From SAR86 cluster bacterium (GTDB lineage: Bacteria; Pseudomonadota; Gammaproteobacteria; Pseudomonadales; Azotimanducaceae): a DNA stretch of 5,476 nt. Below the pieces are notes generated by a model. It made no database searches. It saw only the letters and a list, made by a program, of their open reading frames with translations, and was not told the origin of the DNA. Positions 1 through 5,476 of the stretch are shown here, piece after piece. The number at the start of each line of letters is the position of its first letter. The stretch's first letter is position 1. The stretch covers positions 1 through 5,476 of the forward strand of contig JABMOJ010000337.1 of NCBI GenBank assembly GCA_013204195.1. The letters are read 5' to 3'. The position numbers and the translations under genes were made by a program.

Positions 1-458
1 GCTGGGTACACCGAACCGCCCTCTGCTGGCGTGGGTTCGCGATATCGCACTAAGCACGGCAGGATCAACACAGGCGCCTTCTCAAACCCCTGAACATATT
101 GGTCCATGGTGCGCGCCATGCGCGCCTTGGGCGACTGGGCATCACCACCGGAACCCTGGGCATAACCATCTCGTTCAAATTTCTCCGCCCATAATGCGCG
201 AGCTGCCTCACCGATCAAGGCTTTCGCCTGTCGGGCTCGAGCCGAGTCAGTTAGCACTAAAAACCGAAAGGGCTGGCGATTGGAACCGCTGGGCGCTCGA
301 GTCGCGCCAAACAAAATATCTCGCAGGTCCTTCTCTGGCACTGGCTCATCAGCATAACGGCGGATCGCTCGCGTACTGCAAATCCCAGCGAGCAAGCCGA
401 TTTGATCGTCGGCCAAGGGCTCACTAGCCCATGTATAGTGGGATATTGATTCTGACAT
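1..458 (-). CDS. Nitroreductase-family FMN flavoenzyme, partial (C-terminus outside window)
   Basis: The minus strand is open from the ATG at 458-456 to the left edge, giving 152 complete codons with no stop. The N-terminal part carries marks of the FMN-dependent nitroreductase fold. Residues 28-34 (STRAIRR), followed by a tyrosine and an acidic residue, match the N-terminal arginine-rich FMN-phosphate motif. Residues 54-64 (TRAPSGSNRQPF) match the conserved APSxxNxQPW/F flavin-binding segment. The last residues, GGSVYP, fit the conserved stretch just before the central helix of the family. Family members are usually about 190-230 residues, so roughly a third is missing. They are cytosolic homodimers that use NAD(P)H to reduce nitro compounds, quinones or similar acceptors; the substrate here cannot be told. 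The start is supported by an AGGAG five bases upstream. The gene is divergent from the S1-protein gene. Family assignment is firm; the specific function is not. Confidence 0.9.
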   Translation of the reverse strand, partial: MSESISHYTWASEPLADDQIGLLAGICSTRAIRRYADEPVPEKDLRDILFGATRAPSGSNRQPFRFLVLTDSARARQAKALIGEAARALWAEKFERDGYAQGSGGDAQSPKARMARTMDQYVQGFEKAPVLILPCLVRYREPTPAEGGSVYP

Positions 459-463
459 ATAGT

Positions 464-468
464 CTCCT
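464..468 (-). promoter_or_regulatory. Shine-Dalgarno of the nitroreductase gene
   Basis: On the minus strand the sequence reads AGGAG, then five bases, then the ATG at 458-456. It is a near-ideal ribosome binding site and fixes the start of the nitroreductase gene. Confidence 0.8.
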
Positions 469-490
469 GAGTTGGCCCAAGCACTGAATC

Positions 491-600
491 ACGAACTAAA
501 CCATGAACTCAGCTATCAACTCAAGCATGAACTCAGCCATCAACTCAAACATGAACTGAGAGCACGAACTGATCCAGGCACTTAACCAGGCACTGAACTG
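491..600. repeat. Degenerate 12-bp tandem repeat array
   Basis: Units begin at 491, 503, 515, 527, 539, 551, 564, 580 and 592. The four at 503-550 are exactly 12 bp each: ATGAACTCAGCT, ATCAACTCAAGC, ATGAACTCAGCC, ATCAACTCAAAC. They alternate, so the true period is 24 bp: 503-526 and 527-550 match at 22 of 24 positions. The outer copies are decayed (ACGAACTAAACC at 491) or have altered length (13 bp at 551, 16 bp at 564). All keep a core close to AACT. Units are contiguous with no unique spacers, so this is not a CRISPR array. It lies immediately upstream of the nitroreductase start on that gene's sense strand, where it could be leader or promoter DNA. Its function is unknown; replication slippage is the simplest origin. 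Confidence 0.85.
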
Positions 601-655
601 CGACGACAACACGGAACGCCACTCAGACTAAAACCCGATAGCAATCGACTTAACC

Positions 656-690
656 GCCTGATTCGCCCTCAATCCGCAAGGAAATCAGGC
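656..690. repeat. 8-bp perfect inverted repeat (possible operator or hairpin)
   Basis: GCCTGATT at 656-663 is the exact reverse complement of AATCAGGC at 683-690, separated by 19 bases. The dyad lies between the divergent genes, just upstream of a candidate -10 box at 699-704, a place where a regulator could bind. Neither side is followed by a clear T-run, so an intrinsic terminator is unlikely. The long spacer makes a stable RNA hairpin less likely than a protein-binding dyad, and chance occurrence cannot be excluded. Confidence 0.45.
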
Positions 691-777
691 ATTTATCCTA
701 TATTCAAGCCGGCGGGCGTGTAACCCGACGCACTAATGCCTATACTAGACCCGCTAAAGCCCACGAGATTTATCAAC

Positions 778-1635
778 ATGTTGAATATCGGCCACTCCTA
801 CACCCTGGAAGTCATCAAGCGGGTGGAATTTGGTATTTTCCTGGATGCCGAAAATCTGGGTGAGGTGCTGCTACCCAATCGCTACATACCGGACGATGTC
901 GAGCTCGGCGATCATTTATCGGTGTTTCTGTATCTCGACTCAGACAATCGCACTGTCGCCACAACGCTGGAACCGAAAGTCCGAGTCGGTGAGTTCGCTT
1001 ATTTGGAAGCGGTAGCCAACACCGATTACGGCACCTTCCTCGACTGGGGCTTGGCAAAAGACCTGCTGGTCCCCTTCGGCGAGCAACATCGACCCATGGA
1101 GGTCGGCACTTTTTATCTTGTGTATGTTTACCTAGGACAAGCGGACGGTCGAATCACCGCATCTTCGAAAATTGATAAATTCCTGGACGACGACCGCCCA
1201 CATGAATTCCAGCCCCGTCAGCCCGTCGATTTAATTATCGCCAACAGTACAGAACTCGGCTACAAGGCGATCATCAACCATAGTCACTGGGGTCTGTTGT
1301 ACAAAAACGAGGTTTTTCAGCGCATCAGCTTTGGCCAAAGTTTGCGTGGCTTCATCAAACAGGTACGGCCCGATGGCCGCATTGACCTGGGGCTTGCCGC
1401 AGGCCGCGAGGTCCGCGACAAATACGCAACGGCCATCCTCGACTATCTGCACCAGCAGGAAGATGGCTTTGCCGCCGTACACGACAAGTCTGACCCGGCA
1501 CTGATCACCCGCCTATTTGGGATAAGCAAGAAAGCCTTTAAACAAGCCATCGGTGGGTTATATAAACAGCATCTGATAGTGATTGAGAAAACCGGTATCC
1601 GCCTGGTGGAAGCCGCGCCGATCGAGGAGCAATAG
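778..1635 (+). CDS. CvfB/YitL-like S1-domain RNA-binding protein
   Basis: The predicted 285-residue protein matches the CvfB/YitL family, whose known structure is three S1-type RNA-binding barrels followed by a winged helix. Approximate limits here are S1-like repeats at 1-62 (with FGIFLDAE and GEVLLP), 67-131 (with YGTFLDWGLAKDLLVPF) and 149-205 (ending DGRIDLGL), then the winged helix at 213-280 with the hallmark FGISKKAFKQAIGGLYKQ near 247-264. In Firmicutes CvfB binds RNA and affects virulence-gene expression; in Gammaproteobacteria the role is poorly defined. I prefer the ATG at 778 because MLNIGHSYTLEVIK aligns with the usual family N-terminus and a weak GAG lies ten bases upstream. An in-frame ATG at 736 would add 14 residues with no visible ribosome binding site. 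An in-frame TAA at 721-723 rules out any longer form. The GTPase gene follows after one base, so the two are probably co-transcribed. Confidence 0.9.
   Translation: MLNIGHSYTLEVIKRVEFGIFLDAENLGEVLLPNRYIPDDVELGDHLSVFLYLDSDNRTVATTLEPKVRVGEFAYLEAVANTDYGTFLDWGLAKDLLVPFGEQHRPMEVGTFYLVYVYLGQADGRITASSKIDKFLDDDRPHEFQPRQPVDLIIANSTELGYKAIINHSHWGLLYKNEVFQRISFGQSLRGFIKQVRPDGRIDLGLAAGREVRDKYATAILDYLHQQEDGFAAVHDKSDPALITRLFGISKKAFKQAIGGLYKQHLIVIEKTGIRLVEAAPIEEQ
1624..1629 (+). promoter_or_regulatory. Shine-Dalgarno of the YlqF-type GTPase gene
   Basis: GAGGAG ends seven bases before the ATG at 1637. It is made of the two glutamate codons near the end of the S1-protein gene, so ribosomes finishing that gene cover this site. 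This selects 1637 over an upstream in-frame ATG at 1583 and suggests translational coupling. Confidence 0.85.
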
Positions 1636-1636
1636 C

Positions 1637-2563
1637 ATGGCGGTTCATTGGTATCCCGGCCATATGCACAAAGCCAACAAAGATATGGCGCTGTCCTTGC
1701 CGGAAGTTGATCTGATCATCGAACTGCTTGATGCACGTCTGCCCTATAGTAGTGCCAACCCTTTGCTGAGCAAACTCGGCGCTGACATGCCGCGCATCAA
1801 AATATTGAGTAAGTCAGATCTGGCCGACCCAGAGGTGACTGCTCGCTGGCAGGCCCATTTCGAACAGTCGCAGACCGTTAAAGCACTGTTAACCACACTG
1901 ACCCAGTCTGACAAGGCACAGGCCGTGGCCGCCGCCTGCCGCAAACTGGTGCCGCGAAAAAACAACGCCACCCACAATATCGTGGCCATGATCACGGGCA
2001 TTCCAAATGTCGGCAAGTCAACACTGATCAATGCTATGGCAGGCAAGGCCATCGCCAAGACCGGCAATGAACCCGCGATCACCAAGGGCCAGCAACGCAT
2101 TAACCTGCGGAACGGTATCTTGCTGGTAGATACCCCCGGCGTCTTGTGGCCAAAGATCGAAAATGAACACAGTGGCTATCGCCTCGCCACTACCGGCGCG
2201 CTCAAGGACACGGCCATCAACCATGTTGAGATCGCCTACTTTGCCGTCGACTATCTGCTGAAACATTATCCTCAACGCCTGATCGAACGCTACGGTATCG
2301 AAGAACTGCCCGACAATGAGTTGGCGTTCCTGGAACTCATGGGTGCCCGCCGCGGCTGTTTGCGTGCTGGTGGTCAGGTTGACTTGGACAAGGTATCGAG
2401 CCTGTTATTAAACGAGCTGCGCTCTGGCAAACTCGGCCAGGTCAGCTTCGAAACCCCTGAAATGGTTGAACTTGAGCTCGACGAAATACGCCGCCGGCAG
2501 ACTGAGAAAGCAGAAGTTAGAAAGAAGAAACGCGTCGAACGCAAAGCTCGCCGAAAAATATAG
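1637..2563 (+). CDS. ylqF: YlqF/RbgA-type ribosome biogenesis GTPase
   Basis: The 308-residue protein is a circularly permuted GTPase of the YlqF/RbgA family, which in Bacillus drives late 50S subunit assembly in the cytoplasm. Evidence is the N-terminal signature HWYPGHMHKA (4-13) and the motif order G4-G1-G2-G3: SKSD at 58-61, P-loop GIPNVGKST at 121-129, a G2 threonine at 149 and DTPGV at 165-169. The hydrophobic residue in place of the catalytic glutamine after DTPG is normal for this class. A helical C-terminal region follows, probably for rRNA binding, ending in a lysine/arginine-rich tail (296-308). The start at 1637 fits the family N-terminus and has GAGGAG seven bases upstream. The frame also opens at 1583, but that would add 18 unrelated residues overlapping the upstream gene. 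Oddities: G4 has serine where Asn or Thr is usual (N/TKxD), and no clear G5 SA motif follows. Whether the exact 50S role holds in this organism is inferred. Confidence 0.93.
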   Translation: MAVHWYPGHMHKANKDMALSLPEVDLIIELLDARLPYSSANPLLSKLGADMPRIKILSKSDLADPEVTARWQAHFEQSQTVKALLTTLTQSDKAQAVAAACRKLVPRKNNATHNIVAMITGIPNVGKSTLINAMAGKAIAKTGNEPAITKGQQRINLRNGILLVDTPGVLWPKIENEHSGYRLATTGALKDTAINHVEIAYFAVDYLLKHYPQRLIERYGIEELPDNELAFLELMGARRGCLRAGGQVDLDKVSSLLLNELRSGKLGQVSFETPEMVELELDEIRRRQTEKAEVRKKKRVERKARRKI

Positions 2564-2900
2564 GCGCAGCAACGATTCTCCGACGCGTGAAGCACCCCGA
2601 ATATCATCATTGGGCATCAACTCTAGACCTTGACTTCTGCGTAAAACAACCACAATGGCTCAACCTAACACCTTTCATATTTTCACCAGCATACCAACCC
2701 CTCTCTGACTCGAGATACCTCGCCATATTTATTAATGATGACTGTGAAGTATCACTGTACATGCTCTCACTACTGCGTATGATGCCGCGGTGTTCTATGG
2801 TTCGAATGCCAATAATAAGCGGCCATACAGAAATAGCGGAGCAATCTAATTGATTCGCCTTCTGGGAGTTCACCAACAAAAATCAGTGGAAAGGAACCCA

Positions 2901-2916
2901 GCTCAGCGCTTTGAGC
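2901..2916. repeat. Short inverted repeat upstream of the receptor gene
   Basis: GCTCA (2901-2905) and TGAGC (2912-2916) are perfect 5-bp arms around six bases. No T-run follows, so it is not a typical terminator. It sits about 100 bp before the receptor start and overlaps the weak -35 candidate at 2911. It could be an operator or chance. Confidence 0.25.
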
Positions 2917-3007
2917 AATCCTAAATATTTGCGATAGATCTCGATACCCTCGCTGTCTGTATCTGTGCAACTTGGCACCGGCAGATTCGCTATGTGTGTC
3001 ACTTAAT

Positions 3008-3011
3008 GGAG
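3008..3011 (+). promoter_or_regulatory. Shine-Dalgarno deciding the TTG start of the receptor
   Basis: GGAG ends seven bases before the TTG at 3019. No ATG or GTG lies in the receptor frame between the in-frame TAA at 3004-3006 and this TTG. The next in-frame ATG, at 3055, would remove the basic part of the signal peptide and has no such site in front. Confidence 0.7.
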
Positions 3012-3018
3012 AAAAATC

Positions 3019-5476
3019 TTGGGGAATTTTAAGAAAAAAGCACTCGCAGCTATCATGCTGCCGGCGCTGGCACTCAATGTGTTTGCTGCAGAGCAAGCGA
3101 TGGAAGAAGTGGTTGTTACCGGTTCTTACATCAAGTCCAGCCCAACTGACGGCGCAACACCGATCGATGTCATTTCACGCGACAATATCGACGAGATGGG
3201 CGCAATGTCAATTTCAGACATCACTCGTAACCTGACCGTTAACAGCGGTTCAGAGAACGTACCTGACTCATTTACCTCTGGCGCCACACAGGGCACAAGT
3301 AACGTCAACCTGCGTGGCCTGGGCCTGGGTTCTACCCTGATTCTGGTTAACGGTCGACGTAACACATTGGCTGCGGCCACTGCCAACGACGGTTCAAGCT
3401 ACGTTGACACCAGCATGATTCCTGCTGCTGCACTGCAACGCGTTGAAGTTCTGAAAGAAGGCGCTGCTGCCATCTATGGTTCAGACGCCGTAGCCGGTGT
3501 GGTTAACTACATCACGCGTAAAGACTTCGAAGGCACCGAGATTGGCGCAACTTTCCAGTCAACGACTTCTGACAGCCAGGAAGACTCGCAGCTGACTTTC
3601 TTGCATGGCTGGGCCAACGACACGACTAACATCGTTTTTGCCGCCGAGTACATGGAGCGCACACCTTTGAGCAGCTCCAAGCGTCCTGAATTGACTGACC
3701 AGGCTATTTCTGGTCTTGGTAACTCTTTTGTGTTGCTCGGTCATCTGGCCAGCCCTGTTCAGGCGAGCGTAACTGTCCCTACCGGAGATTACGCTGGCAC
3801 CTATCCTGGCATTGGCTATAACGTTGCCGATGCAAACTGTGTTGCCAATGCAGGAATTATCATTCCTCAAGTCTCCGCAACTACGGGCGCTTCAACAGGC
3901 GAGCGTTGCGGTTTTCTCTACGGTCCACGTTTCAACGTGGTCAACGAAGAAACGCGCAAACATGTTTACGCCAATCTGAAGCAGGACCTGGGCAACAACT
4001 TGGAGTTCAACGCTGAAGTGATGTGGGCTAATGTTGAAGTACTGGATAACCCCCAGTCACCAAGCTACCCAGCACTGTCTTACTTAACAAAGGTTATCGG
4101 CCCTACTCAGGCTGGCAATCCTTTCGGTGTACCATTGGTATGGCTCGGTCGCCCACTGGGTTCCGCCTTCCAATCACCCTTCGCACCACGAGATAACGAG
4201 CACTTCCGTATTTCTCTGGAGCTGGACGGTGAGCTTGGCGACTACCACTTCAACTCGGCGCTGACTAAGAGCTCTTATACTGGCAAAGGCACTCAGCCTG
4301 ACACCAGCACCTCGAAGTTTGATGATGCTATTGCTGGCATCGGCGGAGCTAACGGTGATGAGTCATGGGACCTGTTCAACCCGGCTAACAACAGCCAAGC
4401 ACTGATCGATTATGTGTACGCTGAGCAAAAAACCGAAACTGATACCGACCTGACCACTTTCGACTTTGTTATCGATGGTGAAATTGGCGTGATCAACTTC
4501 GCTTCTGGCCTGCAATACCGTCGTGATGAGCTGACCGTTGATCGCAACGATATCAGCCGAGTGGAATTTGACGCAAACGGCAACCTGACTAAATTCGCCG
4601 ACCTGATGTTCCTGGGTGGTGGTGTCAATGTTGATCAGTCACGTTCAGCCTGGGCCGTATTTGCCGAAGGCCAGTGGGAAGCTACTGACGCGCTGGAATT
4701 ACGTTTTGCCGGTCGTTATGAAGACCTCGGTGACGAGACAACTTTCGATCCGAAAATCTCTGCACGCTTTCAAGCTGCTGACAACCTGGTCATCCGGGCC
4801 TCAGCCAGTAGCTCATTCCGCGAAGCCTCATTGCATCAGTTGTACGCCAGTTCAGTGGGCTTACAAGGTGTTCAAGACTATAACGCTGCTGGCGCTACCG
4901 TCGGTGCTACCGTTTTTATTCGAGTAGCGCAGAACGCCAACGAGAACCTGAAGCCTGAAGAATCTAATAACTTTAACGTTGGCGCTATCTGGGATCCCAT
5001 CGAAAGTGTTCACGTGAGCCTCGACTACTGGAAAGTGGATTACACCAACGTAATCACCATCGAAAGTGCCCAGGGCAAGGTTATCGCTGACCCTGAGCAG
5101 TCAGACGTCAAGCGTAATACTACTGGCCAATTAATCGGCGTTACAACTAACTACTTCAATGCAGCTTCAGTAGACACCGATGGTTTGGACTTAGAGGCAG
5201 GCTATGCTTTCCCAGCGTCTGACCTCGGCGAGATGAGCATTACGCTGGTTGCAACTCGCATGTTGAGCTATGAGATTCCGGTCAATGGCCAGACTAAAGA
5301 CGTGGTTGGCTTGTTCAACCATGATAACTTTGCGCGTTCATTGCCAGAAACTAAGGCTAACACCACTTTCCGTTGGTCTAATGGCGATCACAATGCGTCC
5401 ATCGCGGCACGTTACATCTCCTCTTACGAAACGACTCGTGCCGGTGCACCTGCTGGCTACAGCAACAACATCGACA
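3019..5476 (+). CDS. TonB-dependent outer-membrane receptor, partial (C-terminus outside window)
   Basis: The frame is open for 819 codons from TTG 3019 to the right edge. It starts with a signal peptide: basic residues KKK at 5-7, a hydrophobic core at 8-19, and probable cleavage after VFA at 21-23. A TonB-box/plug entry follows, EEVVVTGSYIK (29-39). The plug domain has PIDVISRDNI (48-57), NLRGLGLGSTLILVNGRR (97-114) and RVEVLKEGAAAIYGSDAVAG (141-160), ending near NYITRK (163-168). The rest is the beta barrel, with typical segments SASSSFREASLHQLY and NENLKPEESNNFNVGAIWD. Receptors of this type take up large or scarce nutrients such as siderophores, vitamins or glycans across the outer membrane, powered by TonB-ExbBD. 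The substrate cannot be read from this window. Two cysteines (274, 297) lie in a probable extracellular loop and may form a disulfide. The barrel is incomplete, and the terminal strand and aromatic end are beyond the edge. Confidence 0.95.
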   Translation, partial: MGNFKKKALAAIMLPALALNVFAAEQAMEEVVVTGSYIKSSPTDGATPIDVISRDNIDEMGAMSISDITRNLTVNSGSENVPDSFTSGATQGTSNVNLRGLGLGSTLILVNGRRNTLAAATANDGSSYVDTSMIPAAALQRVEVLKEGAAAIYGSDAVAGVVNYITRKDFEGTEIGATFQSTTSDSQEDSQLTFLHGWANDTTNIVFAAEYMERTPLSSSKRPELTDQAISGLGNSFVLLGHLASPVQASVTVPTGDYAGTYPGIGYNVADANCVANAGIIIPQVSATTGASTGERCGFLYGPRFNVVNEETRKHVYANLKQDLGNNLEFNAEVMWANVEVLDNPQSPSYPALSYLTKVIGPTQAGNPFGVPLVWLGRPLGSAFQSPFAPRDNEHFRISLELDGELGDYHFNSALTKSSYTGKGTQPDTSTSKFDDAIAGIGGANGDESWDLFNPANNSQALIDYVYAEQKTETDTDLTTFDFVIDGEIGVINFASGLQYRRDELTVDRNDISRVEFDANGNLTKFADLMFLGGGVNVDQSRSAWAVFAEGQWEATDALELRFAGRYEDLGDETTFDPKISARFQAADNLVIRASASSSFREASLHQLYASSVGLQGVQDYNAAGATVGATVFIRVAQNANENLKPEESNNFNVGAIWDPIESVHVSLDYWKVDYTNVITIESAQGKVIADPEQSDVKRNTTGQLIGVTTNYFNAASVDTDGLDLEAGYAFPASDLGEMSITLVATRMLSYEIPVNGQTKDVVGLFNHDNFARSLPETKANTTFRWSNGDHNASIAARYISSYETTRAGAPAGYSNNID

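Larger units (their letters stand above)
459..777. other. Divergent intergenic region with repeat array and dyad
   Basis: This 319-bp stretch separates the divergent nitroreductase and S1-protein genes and should contain both promoters. It holds the degenerate 12-bp repeat array (about 491-600) and an 8-bp inverted repeat (656-663/683-690). A possible plus-strand -10 box, TATATT, lies at 699-704, but no good -35 hexamer sits 16-18 bp upstream, so the promoter is only a guess. No convincing sigma-70 promoter was found for the minus-strand gene. Open frames here are short and unlike known proteins. If the S1 gene really starts at 736, the region shrinks to 459-735. Confidence 0.6.
2564..3018. 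other. 455-bp intergenic region without a recognisable gene
   Basis: This stretch lies between the GTPase stop and the receptor start and is more AT-rich than the flanking genes. Several overlapping open frames of 80-110 codons occur on both strands (for example 2587-2853 plus, 2607-2879 minus, 2770-3096 minus). None has a recognisable domain or a supported start, and the minus-strand one at 2770-3096 runs into the receptor's signal-peptide region. I see no intrinsic terminator after the GTPase gene and no strong sigma-70 promoter for the receptor. A weak pair, TTGAGC at 2911-2916 and GATAGA at 2933-2938, is the best I found. A decayed gene or an unrecognised small RNA is possible but unsupported. 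Confidence 0.5.

Noticed and set aside
194..484. Open frames of about 75 codons on both strands at 194-427 and 257-484
   Set aside because: They are out-of-frame shadows of the nitroreductase gene, whose own frame has clear family motifs.
491..600. Possible CRISPR array
   Set aside because: Units are 12 bp and contiguous with no unique spacers, and no cas gene is nearby.
1583..1636. Longer start for the YlqF-type GTPase
   Set aside because: The extra 18 residues are unlike the family N-terminus and overlap the upstream gene, while 1637 has a strong ribosome binding site.
2726..2744. Fur-box-like AT-rich stretch before the receptor gene
   Set aside because: Agreement with the Fur consensus dyad is poor and it lies about 275 bp upstream of the start. 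It is not enough to infer iron control.
2798..2815. tRNA T-loop-like string GGTTCGAATGCC
   Set aside because: The bases flanking TTCGAAT do not form the required 5-bp T stem, and no acceptor or anticodon arm is present around it.
2971..3000. TTGGCA at 2972 with TATGTG at 2991 as a receptor promoter
   Set aside because: The hexamers are only 13 bp apart, too close for a sigma-70 promoter, and the -10 match is weak.
3559..3870. Minus-strand 103-codon frame inside the receptor gene
   Set aside because: The plus strand encodes an unbroken TonB-dependent receptor here, and the antisense frame has no recognisable features.

Overview
The window looks like chromosome of a gammaproteobacterium, possibly marine. 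This is inferred from moderate GC, a CvfB-like RNA-binding gene followed directly by a YlqF-type ribosome-assembly GTPase, and a large TonB-dependent receptor of the kind abundant in aquatic Gammaproteobacteria. The sequence alone does not fix the genus.

Layout: (1) Positions 1-458, minus strand, hold the N-terminal half of a nitroreductase-family flavoenzyme that runs off the left edge. (2) Positions 459-777 are a divergent intergenic region. It contains a degenerate 12-bp tandem repeat (a 24-bp unit present twice at 22/24 identity, with decayed copies around it) and, further right, an 8-bp perfect inverted repeat. (3) Positions 778-2563, plus strand, form a tight two-gene unit: a CvfB/YitL-like S1-domain protein, then a YlqF/RbgA-type circularly permuted GTPase one base after the first stop codon. 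Its Shine-Dalgarno lies inside the end of the upstream gene. (4) Positions 2564-3018 are a 455-bp stretch without a recognisable gene. (5) From 3019 to the right edge, plus strand, is an unbroken TonB-dependent outer-membrane receptor that starts at TTG behind a good Shine-Dalgarno and begins with a signal peptide. Its C-terminus lies outside the window.

How the genes relate: the S1 protein and the GTPase plausibly share a transcript and both concern RNA or ribosome function. The nitroreductase and the receptor appear to be independent transcription units. I see no prophage, insertion sequence, CRISPR array, tRNA or rRNA. I found no convincing new multi-gene system. The most unusual things are the repeat array between the divergent genes, the 8-bp dyad beside it, the non-canonical G4 motif of the GTPase, and the TTG start of the receptor with a nested mini-ORF.
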